Made by a program: the position numbers and the translations under genes. From assembly GCF_023223525.1 (NCBI RefSeq), contig NZ_JALPRX010000035.1, positions 20,990 to 84,989 of the forward strand: a stretch of DNA of 64,000 nt. The letters are read 5' to 3'. This DNA comes from Roseomonas acroporae. Its GTDB lineage: Bacteria; Pseudomonadota; Alphaproteobacteria; Acetobacterales; Acetobacteraceae. Shown piece after piece: positions 18,626-27,662 of the stretch. The first letter of the stretch is position 1, and every line of letters begins with the position of its first letter. The notes under the pieces were generated by a model. That model ran no database searches. It saw nothing but the letters and a program-made list of their open reading frames with translations, and had not been told where the DNA came from.

Positions 18626-19416
18626 GCGGCGCCGCATCGCAGCGCGGCTTCGCCGGCGCGCTGCAGGTGCAGGGACGCGTCATCGGCGCCCTGCTGATGC
18701 GCGAGCTGCACACCCGCTTCGGCCGCGAGAACCTCGGCTACGTCTGGCTGTTCGCCGAGCCGGCGATGCTCGGCTTCGCGGTCACCTCGCTGCACCTCAT
18801 CACCGAGGCGCACCTGCCGAACGGCATCCCGCCGCTCGCCTTCTACCTGATCGGCTACATCCCCTTCTACATGCTGCGCGCAATCATCAACCGCGCCGCC
18901 TCGACGATCGATTCCAACCGCACCCTGCTCTACCACCGGCAGGTCACGCTCAGCGACATGCTGGTCGCCCGCACGCTGCTGGAGGGCGCCGCCTGCCTCG
19001 TGGTCACGGCGGTCGCCACCCTCTGGTCCGGCGTGGTGGGCGACGGCTGGCCGGAAGACCCGATGAAGATGGTCTACGGCATCGTCCTGATGGTCTGGTG
19101 GTCGCACGGCATCGCCATGCTGGTGGCGGCGGGCAGCGCGCTGACCGAGCTGGTGGACCGCTTCGTCCACCCGGCGGTCTACATCTTCATGCCGCTCTCG
19201 GGCGCCTTCTTCATGAAGGACTGGATGGGGCCGACCGTGGCCTGGATCCTGTGGTTCAACCCGGTCGTGCAGATGTACGAGATGATCCGCGACGGCCAGT
19301 TCGGCGAGCGCATCTTCACGGACTACGACGTCGGCTACATGCTCGCGCACAACGTGGCGCTCACCCTGCTCGGCCTCGCCGCGCTGCGCGCCGTGCGCGG
19401 GAAGCTGGTCGGATGA
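18622..19416 (+). CDS. kpsM: Capsule ABC transporter permease KpsM
   Basis: 264 residues, six predicted membrane segments (for example FAVTSLHLI, FYLIGYIPFYMLRAII, CLVVTAVATLWSGVV, ALTLLGLAALRAV). ABC-2 type permease features of KpsM/BexB include the N-terminal amphipathic MRELHTRFGRENLGYVWLFAEPAMLG and YHRQVTLSDMLVARTLLEG. It forms the inner-membrane channel for the lipid-linked capsule polymer with KpsT. The ATG overlaps the stop of the lipoprotein gene and its own stop overlaps the kpsT start, so the arm is an operon. Confidence 0.95.
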   Translation: MSGAASQRGFAGALQVQGRVIGALLMRELHTRFGRENLGYVWLFAEPAMLGFAVTSLHLITEAHLPNGIPPLAFYLIGYIPFYMLRAIINRAASTIDSNRTLLYHRQVTLSDMLVARTLLEGAACLVVTAVATLWSGVVGDGWPEDPMKMVYGIVLMVWWSHGIAMLVAAGSALTELVDRFVHPAVYIFMPLSGAFFMKDWMGPTVAWILWFNPVVQMYEMIRDGQFGERIFTDYDVGYMLAHNVALTLLGLAALRAVRGKLVG

Positions 19417-20165
19417 TGCGCCTGCTGCGCCGCCCCGGCGCCCTCCCCGGCGCCCTCCCCGGGGACCGTCCCGGCGCGCCCGCCCGGCGCGCCGCGGCCC
19501 GCGCCGCGCCGGCCTGCGCGGTCGAGCTGGAAGGCGTCGGCAAGACCTACCGCGTGCACGGCCGCGACCGGACGGTGCTGAGCGACGTCAACGCGCGCTT
19601 CCTGCGCGGCCAGGCGGTCGGCATCCTCGGGCGCAACGGCGCCGGCAAGTCCACCCTCACCCGCGTCATCACCGGCGTCGAGCACCCGACCCGCGGCCGC
19701 GTGCGGCGGCACCTCAGCGTCTCCTGGCCGCTCGGCTTCTCGGGCGCGGTGCAGGCCAGCCTGACGGGCGCCGACAACACGCGCTTCATCGCCCGCATCT
19801 ACGGCGCGCCGGTGGAGCGCACCCTCGGCCTCGTCGAGGAATTCGCCGAGCTGAAGGAATACTTCCGCCTGCCGGTCAAGACCTACTCCTCCGGCATGAT
19901 GGCGCGGCTCAGCTTCGCCCTCTCGCTGGCGGTGGACTTCGACTGCTACGTGGTGGACGAGGTCATCGCCGTCGGCGACGCGCGCTTCGTCGAGCGCTGC
20001 CGCAACGCGCTGCTCGAACGCCGCCAGCGCTCCACCCTGCTGATGGTGTCGCACCAGGTCGAGACGATCCGGGCCTACTGCGATTCCGGCGCCGTCCTTC
20101 ACGATGGAACCCTGACCGTCCATGAAGATCTGGAAGAAGCCATCGCCCATTACCACCGCCTTTGA
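19413..20165 (+). CDS. kpsT: Capsule ABC transporter ATPase KpsT
   Basis: 250 residues; Walker A GRNGAGKST near 73-81, signature-like YSSGMMARLSFALSL and Walker B CYVVDEVIAVGD, all in the KpsT/RfbB style of polysaccharide exporters, with H-loop SHQVET. It powers KpsM. The ATGATG at 19413/19416 overlaps the kpsM stop. The first ~35 residues (ALPGALPGDRPGAPARR) precede the conserved VELEGVGKTYRVHG and are absent from typical 220-aa KpsT; they are encoded by a short GC repeat and are probably unstructured. Confidence 0.95.
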   Translation: MMRLLRRPGALPGALPGDRPGAPARRAAARAAPACAVELEGVGKTYRVHGRDRTVLSDVNARFLRGQAVGILGRNGAGKSTLTRVITGVEHPTRGRVRRHLSVSWPLGFSGAVQASLTGADNTRFIARIYGAPVERTLGLVEEFAELKEYFRLPVKTYSSGMMARLSFALSLAVDFDCYVVDEVIAVGDARFVERCRNALLERRQRSTLLMVSHQVETIRAYCDSGAVLHDGTLTVHEDLEEAIAHYHRL

Positions 20166-21354
20166 GCGGGGGCGGTACCAGGAGCCGGCCGACCAGATCT
20201 CGGTCTGGGAGCCCGCGCCCGCCGGCGCCCGCCGCGCCCGGCCGAAGGCCCGGCGCGGCGCGCTGCGCGCCCTGATCGGGCGCTACCGGCACTTCCTGCT
20301 GCTGGTGGTGCTGCCGACGGCGCTCGCCGCAGTCTACTTCGTCGGCGTCGCCGCCGACCAGTACGTCTCCGAGGCGCGCTACCTGGTGCGCGGGCGGCAG
20401 GGCGGCGGCGGCTCGGCGCTCACCGCGCTGCTTCCCGGCATGACCGTCGGCCCGGCGCGGGAGGACGCGCAGGGCGTGCGCGACTTCATCCAGTCCCACG
20501 ACGCCGTGGCGCGGCTGCGCGAGAGGATCGACCTCGTCGACATGTTCCGCCGCCCCGAGGCGGACCCGCTCAGCCGCCTCTGGTACGCCGATCCGAGCGC
20601 CGAGGAGCTGCTGAAGTTCTTCCGCGGCCAGGTGACCGCCTCCTTCGACGCCACGGACGGCATCACCACGCTGCGCGTGCGCGCCTTCCGCCCCGAGGAT
20701 GCGAGGGCGATCGCCGACGAGCTGCTGCGCCAGTCCGAGGCGCTGGTGAACCGCTTCAGCGAGCGCGCCCAGGCCGACACGCTGCGCGTCGCGCGCGACG
20801 AGGTCGCCCGCGCCGAGGCCCGCGTGCTCGCCGCGCGCGAGGCGATCACCCAGTTCCGCCGGCGCGAGCAGGCGGTCGACCCGCAGCGCTCGGCGGTGAT
20901 CGCGCTCGACACGATCGGCCGGCTGGAGGCGCAGCTCGTGCAGGCGCGCGCCGACCTGCAGGAGAAGTCGGCCTACCTGCGCGCCGACAACCCGCAGATC
21001 GCGCAGTTGCGCAACCGGGTGGACGCGCTGACCCGGCAGGTCAGCGACGAGCGCGCCCGCCTGACCACGGGCGACGCCACCCTGGCGCAGCAGATCGCCT
21101 CGTACGAGCGCCTGATCCTGGAACGCGAGTTCGCCGACCGGCAGCTCGCCTCCGCCACCACCTCGGCCGAGGCCTCGCGCATGGAGGCGCAGCGCCAGCA
21201 GCTCTTCCTCGTGCGCGTCGTCGAGCCGAACACCGCCGAGGAGGCGCTGTACCCGCGCCGGATCTTCATCCTGCTCAGCATCTTCGTGGCGCTGAGCGTC
21301 GCCTACGGCGTGGGCTGGCTGATCGTCGCGGGCGTGCGCGAGCACGCGCTCTGA
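20122..21354 (+). CDS. kpsE: Capsule export inner-membrane protein KpsE
   Basis: 410 residues with an N-terminal membrane helix (HFLLLVVLPTALAAVYFVGVAA style, ~57-78), a long periplasmic coiled-coil region (about 220-340, e.g. EARVLAAREAITQFRRREQAVD and LQEKSAYLRADNPQIAQL) and a C-terminal helix IFILLSIFVALSVAYGVGWL. This is the polysaccharide co-polymerase-3 arrangement of KpsE/BexC/CtrB, which links KpsMT to the outer-membrane channel. The ATG at 20122 lies 44 bases inside kpsT; no other start codon precedes the conserved helix, so the overlap is accepted. Confidence 0.92.
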   Translation: MKIWKKPSPITTAFERGRYQEPADQISVWEPAPAGARRARPKARRGALRALIGRYRHFLLLVVLPTALAAVYFVGVAADQYVSEARYLVRGRQGGGGSALTALLPGMTVGPAREDAQGVRDFIQSHDAVARLRERIDLVDMFRRPEADPLSRLWYADPSAEELLKFFRGQVTASFDATDGITTLRVRAFRPEDARAIADELLRQSEALVNRFSERAQADTLRVARDEVARAEARVLAAREAITQFRRREQAVDPQRSAVIALDTIGRLEAQLVQARADLQEKSAYLRADNPQIAQLRNRVDALTRQVSDERARLTTGDATLAQQIASYERLILEREFADRQLASATTSAEASRMEAQRQQLFLVRVVEPNTAEEALYPRRIFILLSIFVALSVAYGVGWLIVAGVREHAL

Positions 21355-21459
21355 GAGCATTTCCAGGCCGGGTGTACTCGCCCGGCGACCCGGAAAATGC
21401 GCAAAACCAGAAGGCTGGAGCCGTTCCGGCCTGACACGGTCAGGCCGGAACGGCCCTGG
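21355..21459 (-). repeat. Two-hairpin intergenic repeat, copy 3
   Basis: Reverse-oriented copy of the 11902-12108 element. It begins within the kpsE stop codon region (GAGAGCATTTCC), contains GCATTTCC...GGAAAATGC, the linker AAAACCAGAAGGCT and a perfect 16-bp hairpin at 21420-21454 (GCCGTTCCGGCCTGAC, loop ACG, exact complement). It separates kpsE from kpsD and may attenuate or process the transcript. Confidence 0.8.
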
Positions 21460-21460
21460 A

Positions 21461-21760
21461 CGACGCGCCGCGCGGGCCGACATCGCCTGCGCGGGAGCGG
21501 CCGGATGCGACGCCGCCGGCCGCAACGGCCCCGCGCCGGATCGCGCGCCGAACCGGGCCGCGCCGCCCCGCGCGGTGGAATCCATCTCCCGGCATGCGTG
21601 GCAGGACGCAGACACCCCGCGGGAAATCGACGCGCCGGCGCGGCATCCGGGCGGAATGGGGCTTGAGTGGGCTGCGGCTTGGCGGAATGACGGCTGCCGG
21701 ATCGGTGCGCCGCCAGATCGGGGCCGGATCGGGGGAGCCTTGCGGGAGGGTGTTGCACGC
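21461..21760. other. Spacer between the repeat and kpsD
   Basis: 300 bases. The kpsD frame is open back to 21575 but has no signal peptide or homology before the ATG at 21761. No other frame looks coding. It may hold a separate promoter for kpsD; none is clear. Confidence 0.4.
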
Positions 21761-23578
21761 ATGCCAGTGAACGGGAACCGGGGACGCGGCCGGCTGCGGA
21801 CCGAGGGCGGCCTCGCCCTCCTGCTGCTCGCCGCCACCGGCCTGTCGGCCGGGCTGCCGCCCCTGCTGCTGCCCCTGGCGGCCTCGGCGCAGACGCTCGG
21901 CACGCCGGCGCCACTGGACCTGCCGCTGCAATCGCTGCAGCCGCAGCAGGGCGGCGCGGCCGGCACGCGCGTGCAGGACCTGCTGACGCCGCAGCGCCCC
22001 GTGGCGCGCCCGGGCGAGGCGACCGAATCGGAGGGCGGCGCCATCGCCGCCGGGCCGCTCGGCGACCGGGACCGCCAGGGCGGCCCCGCCACGGCGGTGT
22101 TCGGCGCCAGCCTGTTCACCGGCCAGCCCACCACCACCAGCGACGCGCCGAACCCCTCCTACATCCTCGCCCCGGGCGACCGGGTGAGCGTGCGGGTCTG
22201 GGGCGGCGTCGAGGCCGAGACGGTGGCCGTGGTCGACCCCGACGGCAACCTGTTCCTGCCGCAGATCGGCCCGATCCGCCTCGCCGGCGCCCGCGCCGGC
22301 GACCTGCAGCGCATCGTCGAGAACGAGGTGCGGCGCATCTACACCAGCCAGGTGCAGGTCTACGCCGTGCTGCTCTCCACCCACCGCATCGGCGTGTACG
22401 TGACCGGCTTCGTGCGCCGCCCCGGCCGCTACGGCGGCGCCGCCTCGGATTCGGTGCTCGACTTCCTGGTCCGCTCGGGCGGCGTCGATCCGGGGCGCGG
22501 CTCCTTCCGCGACATCACGGTGCAGCGCAACGGCCGCGCCGTGACCACGATCGACCTCTACGGCTTCCTGCTCAACGGCCGGCTGCCGCCGATCTCGCTG
22601 CAGGAGGGCGACACCATCCTGGTGAACCGCCAGCGCGCCATGGTCGGGGCCGATGGCGCGGTGCGCAACAACTTCCTGTTCGAGGTCTCCGGCCGCGGCC
22701 AGGTCGGGCGGGAGCTGCTGGACCTGGCGCGCCCCCTCCCCGCCGCCACCAACGCCATCGTGCGCGGCACGCGCGGCGGCGCGCCCTACTCGCGCTACGC
22801 GACGCTGACCGAGCTGGCCAGCGTCGCCCTGCAGGACCAGGACACCGTCACCTTCATCACCGACGCGCCGGCGCAGACCGTGCGCGTGATGGTGGAGGGC
22901 AGCCGGATCGGCCCCTCCGTGCTGGTGGCCGACCGCGACATCCGGCTCTGCCAGCTCCTCGACCACATCGCGGTCGATCCCGGCCTCGCCGACACGCGCT
23001 CGGTGTTCCTGCTGCGCCCGCGCCTGGCCGAGCAGCAGCGGCGCTCGATCAACGAGGCGCTGGACCGGCTGGAGCGGCAGCTCTTCCTCGCCGTCTCGGC
23101 CACGACCGGCGTCGCGGAGATCCGCGCGAGCGAGGCGCAGCTCGTCGCCTCCTACATCCAGCGCGGCCGGCGCACCCGGCCGGACGGGCGCCTCGTCGTC
23201 ACCGACCGGCAGGGCCGCTGCGCCGACATCCGCATGGAGGAGGGCGACACCGTCGTCATCCCCGAGCTCTCCTCCACCGTGCTGGTGGCGGGCGAGGTGG
23301 CGACGCCGCAGGCCGTGGTGTGGCGGCCGAACATGTCGATCAGCGACTACATCAATGCCGTGGGCGGCTACTCGTCGCGCGGCACCGCCTCGCAGCTCAT
23401 GATCCGCCACGCCAACGGCGAGATCGAGCTCGATCCGCGCAACCCGCCGCGCGCCGGCGACGAGCTGATCGCGCTGCCGCGCCTCGATCCCAAGGTCTTC
23501 CAGATCACCCGCGACGTGCTCGGCCTGTTCGCGCAGGTGGCCTCCTCGGCCGCGACCGCGCTCTACCTGACGCGCTGA
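21761..23578 (+). CDS. kpsD: Capsule export outer-membrane protein KpsD-like (polysaccharide export protein)
   Basis: 605 residues from the ATG at 21761, which has a GGGAGGG ribosome site 10 bases upstream and gives a clean signal peptide ending LAASAQT. After a Gln/Pro/Gly-rich segment come the poly-export domain (PSYILAPGDRVSVRVWGGVEAE, DPDGNLFLPQIGPIRLAG) and several SLBB-type repeats (VYVTGFVRRPGRYGG; VLVAGEVATPQAVVW, SISDYINAVGGYSSRG). OPX proteins of this kind connect the periplasmic export path to the outer membrane. Length matches KpsD (~560-600) rather than shorter Wza/CtrA. No lipobox is visible, also as in KpsD. Confidence 0.92.
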   Translation: MPVNGNRGRGRLRTEGGLALLLLAATGLSAGLPPLLLPLAASAQTLGTPAPLDLPLQSLQPQQGGAAGTRVQDLLTPQRPVARPGEATESEGGAIAAGPLGDRDRQGGPATAVFGASLFTGQPTTTSDAPNPSYILAPGDRVSVRVWGGVEAETVAVVDPDGNLFLPQIGPIRLAGARAGDLQRIVENEVRRIYTSQVQVYAVLLSTHRIGVYVTGFVRRPGRYGGAASDSVLDFLVRSGGVDPGRGSFRDITVQRNGRAVTTIDLYGFLLNGRLPPISLQEGDTILVNRQRAMVGADGAVRNNFLFEVSGRGQVGRELLDLARPLPAATNAIVRGTRGGAPYSRYATLTELASVALQDQDTVTFITDAPAQTVRVMVEGSRIGPSVLVADRDIRLCQLLDHIAVDPGLADTRSVFLLRPRLAEQQRRSINEALDRLERQLFLAVSATTGVAEIRASEAQLVASYIQRGRRTRPDGRLVVTDRQGRCADIRMEEGDTVVIPELSSTVLVAGEVATPQAVVWRPNMSISDYINAVGGYSSRGTASQLMIRHANGEIELDPRNPPRAGDELIALPRLDPKVFQITRDVLGLFAQVASSAATALYLTR

Positions 23579-23584
23579 CGGCCG

Positions 23585-23604
23585 GCGGGGCCGCGGGGCC
23601 CCGC
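23585..23604 (+). terminator. GC hairpin after kpsD
   Basis: Perfect 8-bp arms GCGGGGCC/GGCCCCGC around a 4-base loop, starting 7 bases after the kpsD stop. No T run follows, so it is only a possible terminator for the rightward capsule arm. The remaining ~270 bases to 23877 show no gene. Confidence 0.35.
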
Positions 23605-23877
23605 CCGCGGCCGCCGCCGGCGCGGATGCCATCCGCCCCGCCGCGGGGCGCGCCCGGCCCGACGGCCCGCTCGGCGGCCCTGGCGTGAAACCGCGCCGGA
23701 CGCCGCCTCGCCGGCCGGCCGTCACACCGGCACCGCGAAGGAGGCGCCACGATGCGGCACGCCGCGGCGATACCGGCGGACTGCCGACCCTGCCCGCCGC
23801 GATCATGCTCTCCGGCATTCCCTGACGGCGGCCGCGCCGGTTCGTCCGCGGCCGGCCGGACGCACCCGCCCGGCGCG

Positions 23878-24864
23878 TCAGAGCGCCGGGTCGCCGGTCG
23901 ATTCCCGGCGCCGCTTCGCCTCCCGTGCCGCCGAGGGCGGCAGGCCGAGCCGGTCGGCGCGCCGCTGCAGCCGCGCCAGCGCTGGCTCGCTCGACAGGGG
24001 CGCCTTGGCCGGAAGCTCGCAGCGTTCGCCGCGCGCCGCCCGCAGCCCGGCATAGGCCCGGGTGAATTCGGCGCCGAGCAGGAAGATCTGCGCCGAGTAG
24101 TAGATCCAGATCAGGATGATCACCAGCGCCCCGGCCGCGCCGTAGGAGGAGGCGACGGTGCTGCTGCCCAGGTACAGCCCGATCAGGTACTTGCCGAACA
24201 CGAAGAGCAGCGTGGTCACGACGGCGCCGATGCCCACGTCCCGCCACTCCAGGTCGCAGTCCGGCAGCACCTTGTAGATCGCGGCGATCAGCATGGTGAT
24301 GAGCACGAAGGAGACCACCATGTTGGCCAGTCGCAGCAGCAGCGCGGTCTCGGGCAGGTAGACGCTCATGTAGTTGCCGAGCGCCGTCAGCGCCGCGCTG
24401 ATCACCAGCGAGACCAGCAGCAGGAAGCCGAGCGCGGCGACGAGGCCGAGGCTGACCGCGCGCGCGCGCAGCAGCCGCGCCACCGTGTCCCCCTTCGGGC
24501 TGGCCCGCCAGATCACGTTGAGGCTGGCCTGCATCTCGCCGAACACGCCGCTGGCCGTCACGACCAGGATCACCACGCCGACCAGGCTGGCGGCGATGCC
24601 GGAGTTGCGGTCGGAGGCGCTGCGGATGAGGTTCTGCAGCAGCTCCGCGCTCTGCTCGCCCATCAGCCCGCTGAGCTGGTGGACGATCGCCCCGGTGGCG
24701 GCCGCCTCGCCGAAGGCGAGACCGGCGATGGCGATCACGATGATGAGGACCGGTGCGAGCGAGGTGACGACGTAGTAGGCGATCGCCGCGCCGCGGCTCA
24801 GCGCCTCGTCCTCGATGAAGCCCACCACGGTCTGCTTCAGCAGCCGCCACGCATTGCCAAGCAT
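23878..24864 (-). CDS. YihY/virulence factor BrkB family membrane protein
   Basis: 328 residues from the ATG at 24864 (MLGNAWRLLKQTVVGFIEDEALSRGAA), where a CGCAGG site abuts; a longer frame to 25083 lacks homology. The family pattern is clear: RGAAIAYYVVTSLAPVLIIVIAIAG, six membrane segments, SLNVIWRASPKG and a conserved GAAGALVIILIWIYYSAQIFLLGAEFT near 255-280. The function of the family is not established (it was once taken for RNase BN and for a serum-resistance factor). The C-terminal 50 residues are charged and cytoplasmic. It faces away from the isochorismatase gene, sharing a 202-base divergent region. Confidence 0.88.
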   Translation of the reverse strand: MLGNAWRLLKQTVVGFIEDEALSRGAAIAYYVVTSLAPVLIIVIAIAGLAFGEAAATGAIVHQLSGLMGEQSAELLQNLIRSASDRNSGIAASLVGVVILVVTASGVFGEMQASLNVIWRASPKGDTVARLLRARAVSLGLVAALGFLLLVSLVISAALTALGNYMSVYLPETALLLRLANMVVSFVLITMLIAAIYKVLPDCDLEWRDVGIGAVVTTLLFVFGKYLIGLYLGSSTVASSYGAAGALVIILIWIYYSAQIFLLGAEFTRAYAGLRAARGERCELPAKAPLSSEPALARLQRRADRLGLPPSAAREAKRRRESTGDPAL

Positions 24865-25066
24865 CCTGCGGTTCCAGCCGGTCGGAGGTTGCGTGATGAA
24901 CGAGCCGCGATCCGCGAAGGTTGCGCCGGCCGTTCCTCTCCCGCCGCTTTCCCGCCGCCCCGTGCCGGCGGTGGGGCGGGATGGCGAACCCGGCCCGGGC
25001 CGGCGCGTTCCGACTCGCCGCCCGCCCCGCCCAGGTGCGGCGGCGCGGCCGGGAGGGAATCGTATC

Positions 25067-25678
25067 ATGACGGCAACGGGCACGCTCCGCTACGGCGCGC
25101 TCTCGGACCGCACCGTGCATCTCTGCGTCGACATGCAGAACCTGTTCGCGGAGCGGACGGAATGGCACACGCCCTGGATGGCGCGGGTGCTGCCGGTGCT
25201 CCTGCGCCTCGCCCGGGCACGCCCCGCCGACACGGTCTTCACCCGCTTCATCCCGCCCGCCAGCGCCGACGAGATGCGGGGTAGCTGGCGGCGCTACTAC
25301 GAACGCTGGGCGGCGATCACGCGCGACCGGCTGGCGCCGCGCCTGCTGGAGCTCGTGCCGCCCCTCGCGGCGCTGGTGCCCCCCGCGCTGGTGATCGACA
25401 AGCGGACCTACTCGCCCTGGACCCAGCCGGAGCTGCGGCAGGCGCTGGAGGCGCGCGGCTGCGACACGCTGGTGATCTCCGGCGCCGAGACCGATGTCTG
25501 CGTGCTCGCCGCCGTGCTCGGGGCCGTGGACCACGGCTACCGGGTGGTACTGGCGACGGACGCCCTGTGCTCCTCCTCGGACCGCACCCACGACGCGCTG
25601 CTGGGCCTCTACAACGAGCGCTACAGCCAGCAGATCGAGGCCGTGCCGACCGGCGTGATCCTGGAGGCCTGGCACTGA
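25067..25678 (+). CDS. Isochorismatase-like cysteine hydrolase
   Basis: 203 residues from the ATG at 25067, preceded by GGGAGGGA. The triad of the family is readable: Asp22 (HLCVDMQN), Lys112 (VIDKRTYS) and Cys145 (SGAETDVCVLAAV), together with the cis-peptide GAETD segment. Members hydrolyse isochorismate, nicotinamide, N-carbamoyl compounds or other amides; nothing in the sequence or neighbours fixes the substrate. No iron-uptake or enterobactin-type gene is near, so a true isochorismatase role is unlikely. Confidence 0.88.
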   Translation: MTATGTLRYGALSDRTVHLCVDMQNLFAERTEWHTPWMARVLPVLLRLARARPADTVFTRFIPPASADEMRGSWRRYYERWAAITRDRLAPRLLELVPPLAALVPPALVIDKRTYSPWTQPELRQALEARGCDTLVISGAETDVCVLAAVLGAVDHGYRVVLATDALCSSSDRTHDALLGLYNERYSQQIEAVPTGVILEAWH

Positions 25679-25827
25679 CGACGGCGCGGCCGGCATCGGC
25701 GTCCACGGTCATGCCGGCGCGGAGTGGCAGCGGCGCCGCCCGGTTCCCCGCCGCGTCGCCGGTGAGGACCGGCGGGTCCGCCGCGTCCTGCCGGCAGAGC
25801 GACGCCGGCGCGCTGGCCTTCGGCCCC

Positions 25828-26106
25828 GCCCGTCTCAGCCTCGGCAGCCTCCACGGCATGACGCCCGGCAACCCCTTCCCGATGACCCCGGCCGGGCAGC
25901 CGACGGCCTCCGGCATCCATGCCCATTCCATCATCCCCGGGCTCGGCGACGGGCCGCTGGAGACGCGCGGCGACGGCATGGTACGCTGCGCCGGTGCGCA
26001 TCTCGATCACGTGGAATCCGGGCCGGTCGTCCGTTCCGGCCATTCCGTGCAATCGAACCCCGCCGCCATCGAGGAGGTCCGCCGCATCCCGCCGCGGCAG
26101 CTCGCC
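25828..26106 (+). pseudogene. C-terminal remnant of an alpha/beta-hydrolase (lipase/esterase) gene
   Basis: In one frame about 93 residues can be read that match the end of a bacterial alpha/beta-hydrolase family: GMTPGNPF, then HAHSIIPGLGDGPLE, a GDGMVRCAGAHLDHVES segment and VVRSGHSVQSNPAAIEEVRR, where RSGHS carries the catalytic His. The N-terminal two thirds, including the GxSxG elbow, is missing, because the intact isochorismatase-like gene ends only 150 bases upstream. Several conserved positions are changed and there is no good start codon or ribosome site. I read it as a decayed fragment. The rest of the 563-base interval (25679-26241) holds nothing recognisable. Confidence 0.65.
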
Positions 26107-26241
26107 GGGCCCTGCCCGCGAGGCGAATGCCGTCCCCCGGCGGGCATCCGGGGGCAGGTCGCGCTCACGACGGTCCGGTAGCCCCGAACCGGCCCTGCCA
26201 CTGCCCTCGACGGACGGCCGGAATCGCGGCACGGCACCAGG

Positions 26242-27213
26242 ATGACCCTGCTGTTCCGCCTTCTGCGCGGCCTGATCGTGTTCGGGGCGGCCGTCTGGGG
26301 CGCCCTGGCGCTGCATTTCGACGGACCCGACCCGGTCTGGCTGCGCGAGGCGCTGGCGGTCGGCTATGCCGTGCTGATGGCGCTCGCCGGCCTCGCCCGG
26401 CCGGCGGCGGCCGGCAGCCTCGCCCGCGCCGCCCTGTTCGGCGGCGTGCTGGCCTGGTGGCTGTCGATCACCCCCTCCAACGACCGCGACTGGGCGCCGG
26501 AATACGCGCGGCTGCCCGCCGTCACGCGCGAGGGCAGCCGCGTCACCATCCGCGGCATACGCGACTTCGCCTATCACGGCAGCGAGGCGGCCGCGACGCC
26601 GCGCTGGTACGATGCGACCTACGATCTCGACGAGCTGGAGTCGCTCGACCTCGTCAGCTCCTACTGGGCAGGCGATGCCATCGCCCACATCCTCGTCAGC
26701 TTCGGCTTCCGCGACGGCAGGCATCTCGCCGTCTCGATCGAGACGCGGCGGGAGCGGGGCGAGGGCTACTCGACGCTCGCCGGCTTCTTCCGGCAGTACG
26801 AGCTGATCTACGTCGTGGCCGACGAGCGTGACCTGATCGGTCTGCGCACCGACATACGCCACGAGCGCGTCTACCTCTACCGGGTCCACCTTCCGCCCGA
26901 GGCGCTGCGCGCGCTGTTCCTGAGCTATCTCGACCGGATCGAGGCGCTGCGGACGCGGCCGGAATTCTACAACACGCTGACCGACAACTGCACCACCAAC
27001 ATCCTTGCCCACGCCAACACCGTGGCGCCCGGCATCGCCTACAGCTGGAAGGTGCTGGCGAGCGGCCATGCCGCCGAGTACGCCCACGATCTCGGCCTGC
27101 TCGACAGCGGCATGCCCTTCGAGGCACTGCGCCGCGAGAGCCGCGTGCGGCGGCCCGACGGCGCCGTCATCGGGCCGGACTATTCCGCCGCGATCCGGCG
27201 CGGCCTGCCGTGA
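26242..27213 (+). CDS. DUF4105 (Lnb N-terminal-like periplasmic domain) membrane protein
   Basis: 323 residues. Two or three membrane helices at 5-75, then a soluble domain of DUF4105 type: VTIRGIRDFAYHGSEA, a YDLDELESLDLVSSYW stretch, AHILVSFGFRDGRHLAVSIETRRERGE, RQYELIYVVADERDLIGLRT and YNTLTDNCTTNILAH with a conserved Asn-Cys-Thr. The domain is related to the NlpC/P60-like N-terminal part of Bacteroidetes lipoprotein N-acyltransferase Lnb, where a Cys/His pair is catalytic; here Cys252 and the His in ILAHAN or VSFGF region could serve. Whether this protein acylates lipoproteins is unknown. The ATG at 26242 follows CACCAGG. Confidence 0.85.
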   Translation: MTLLFRLLRGLIVFGAAVWGALALHFDGPDPVWLREALAVGYAVLMALAGLARPAAAGSLARAALFGGVLAWWLSITPSNDRDWAPEYARLPAVTREGSRVTIRGIRDFAYHGSEAAATPRWYDATYDLDELESLDLVSSYWAGDAIAHILVSFGFRDGRHLAVSIETRRERGEGYSTLAGFFRQYELIYVVADERDLIGLRTDIRHERVYLYRVHLPPEALRALFLSYLDRIEALRTRPEFYNTLTDNCTTNILAHANTVAPGIAYSWKVLASGHAAEYAHDLGLLDSGMPFEALRRESRVRRPDGAVIGPDYSAAIRRGLP

Positions 27214-27383
27214 CGGCGGCGGGCGGGCAGGCCGTCCCGGCAGAGGGCGGTGCCCGCCCCCCTCCCCCTGACGCGCCCCCTGTCGCGAAAAGCCTCTCCC
27301 CGCTGCCGGCGACGGGAACGGGGACCCGCCGCAACCCGCCCCGGCCGGACGGCGTTGGCCGCGCGGAACGGAGGAATGCCGTC

Positions 27384-27662
27384 ATGAGCGAATCCATACG
27401 CAACACCGACCCGGGCGCGGGCACCTCGCTCGGCGAGGCCGACACGCCGCCGCTGGAGCGCGCCGAGGCCGACATCGAACGCGTGACGGAGAGCAGCGGC
27501 GACACGCTGAACGAGGACGACGGCGAGGAACGCGCCGCCGGCACGGTGGAATCGCCGATCCCGCCCGATCCCGGCCCCTCCGGCGACCGGCACGAGGAAG
27601 GCGCCCGGCGCGGCGGGCCGATCGACGTGACGCCGACGCGCGAGGGCGGCAGCATCGAGTAG
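27384..27662 (+). CDS. Hypothetical acidic protein, 92 aa
   Basis: The ATG at 27384 has a strong GGAGGA site 8 bases upstream, which is the main evidence for translation. The product (MSESIRNTDPGAGTSLGEAD...) is rich in Glu, Asp, Gly and Pro with no hydrophobic core, so it is probably intrinsically disordered and soluble. No family is recognised. It starts 170 bases after the DUF4105 gene on the same strand. Confidence 0.6.
   Translation: MSESIRNTDPGAGTSLGEADTPPLERAEADIERVTESSGDTLNEDDGEERAAGTVESPIPPDPGPSGDRHEEGARRGGPIDVTPTREGGSIE

Noticed and set aside
25067..25678. Siderophore isochorismatase (entB-like)
   Set aside because: No aryl-carrier domain and no siderophore genes nearby; only the general cysteine-hydrolase triad is present.
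21440..25696. A 1418-codon open frame on the minus strand
   Set aside because: It is antisense to kpsD, part of the isochorismatase gene and intergenic DNA; its translation is His/Arg/Gly/Ala-rich without motifs. In such GC-rich DNA stops are rare, so long shadow frames are expected.
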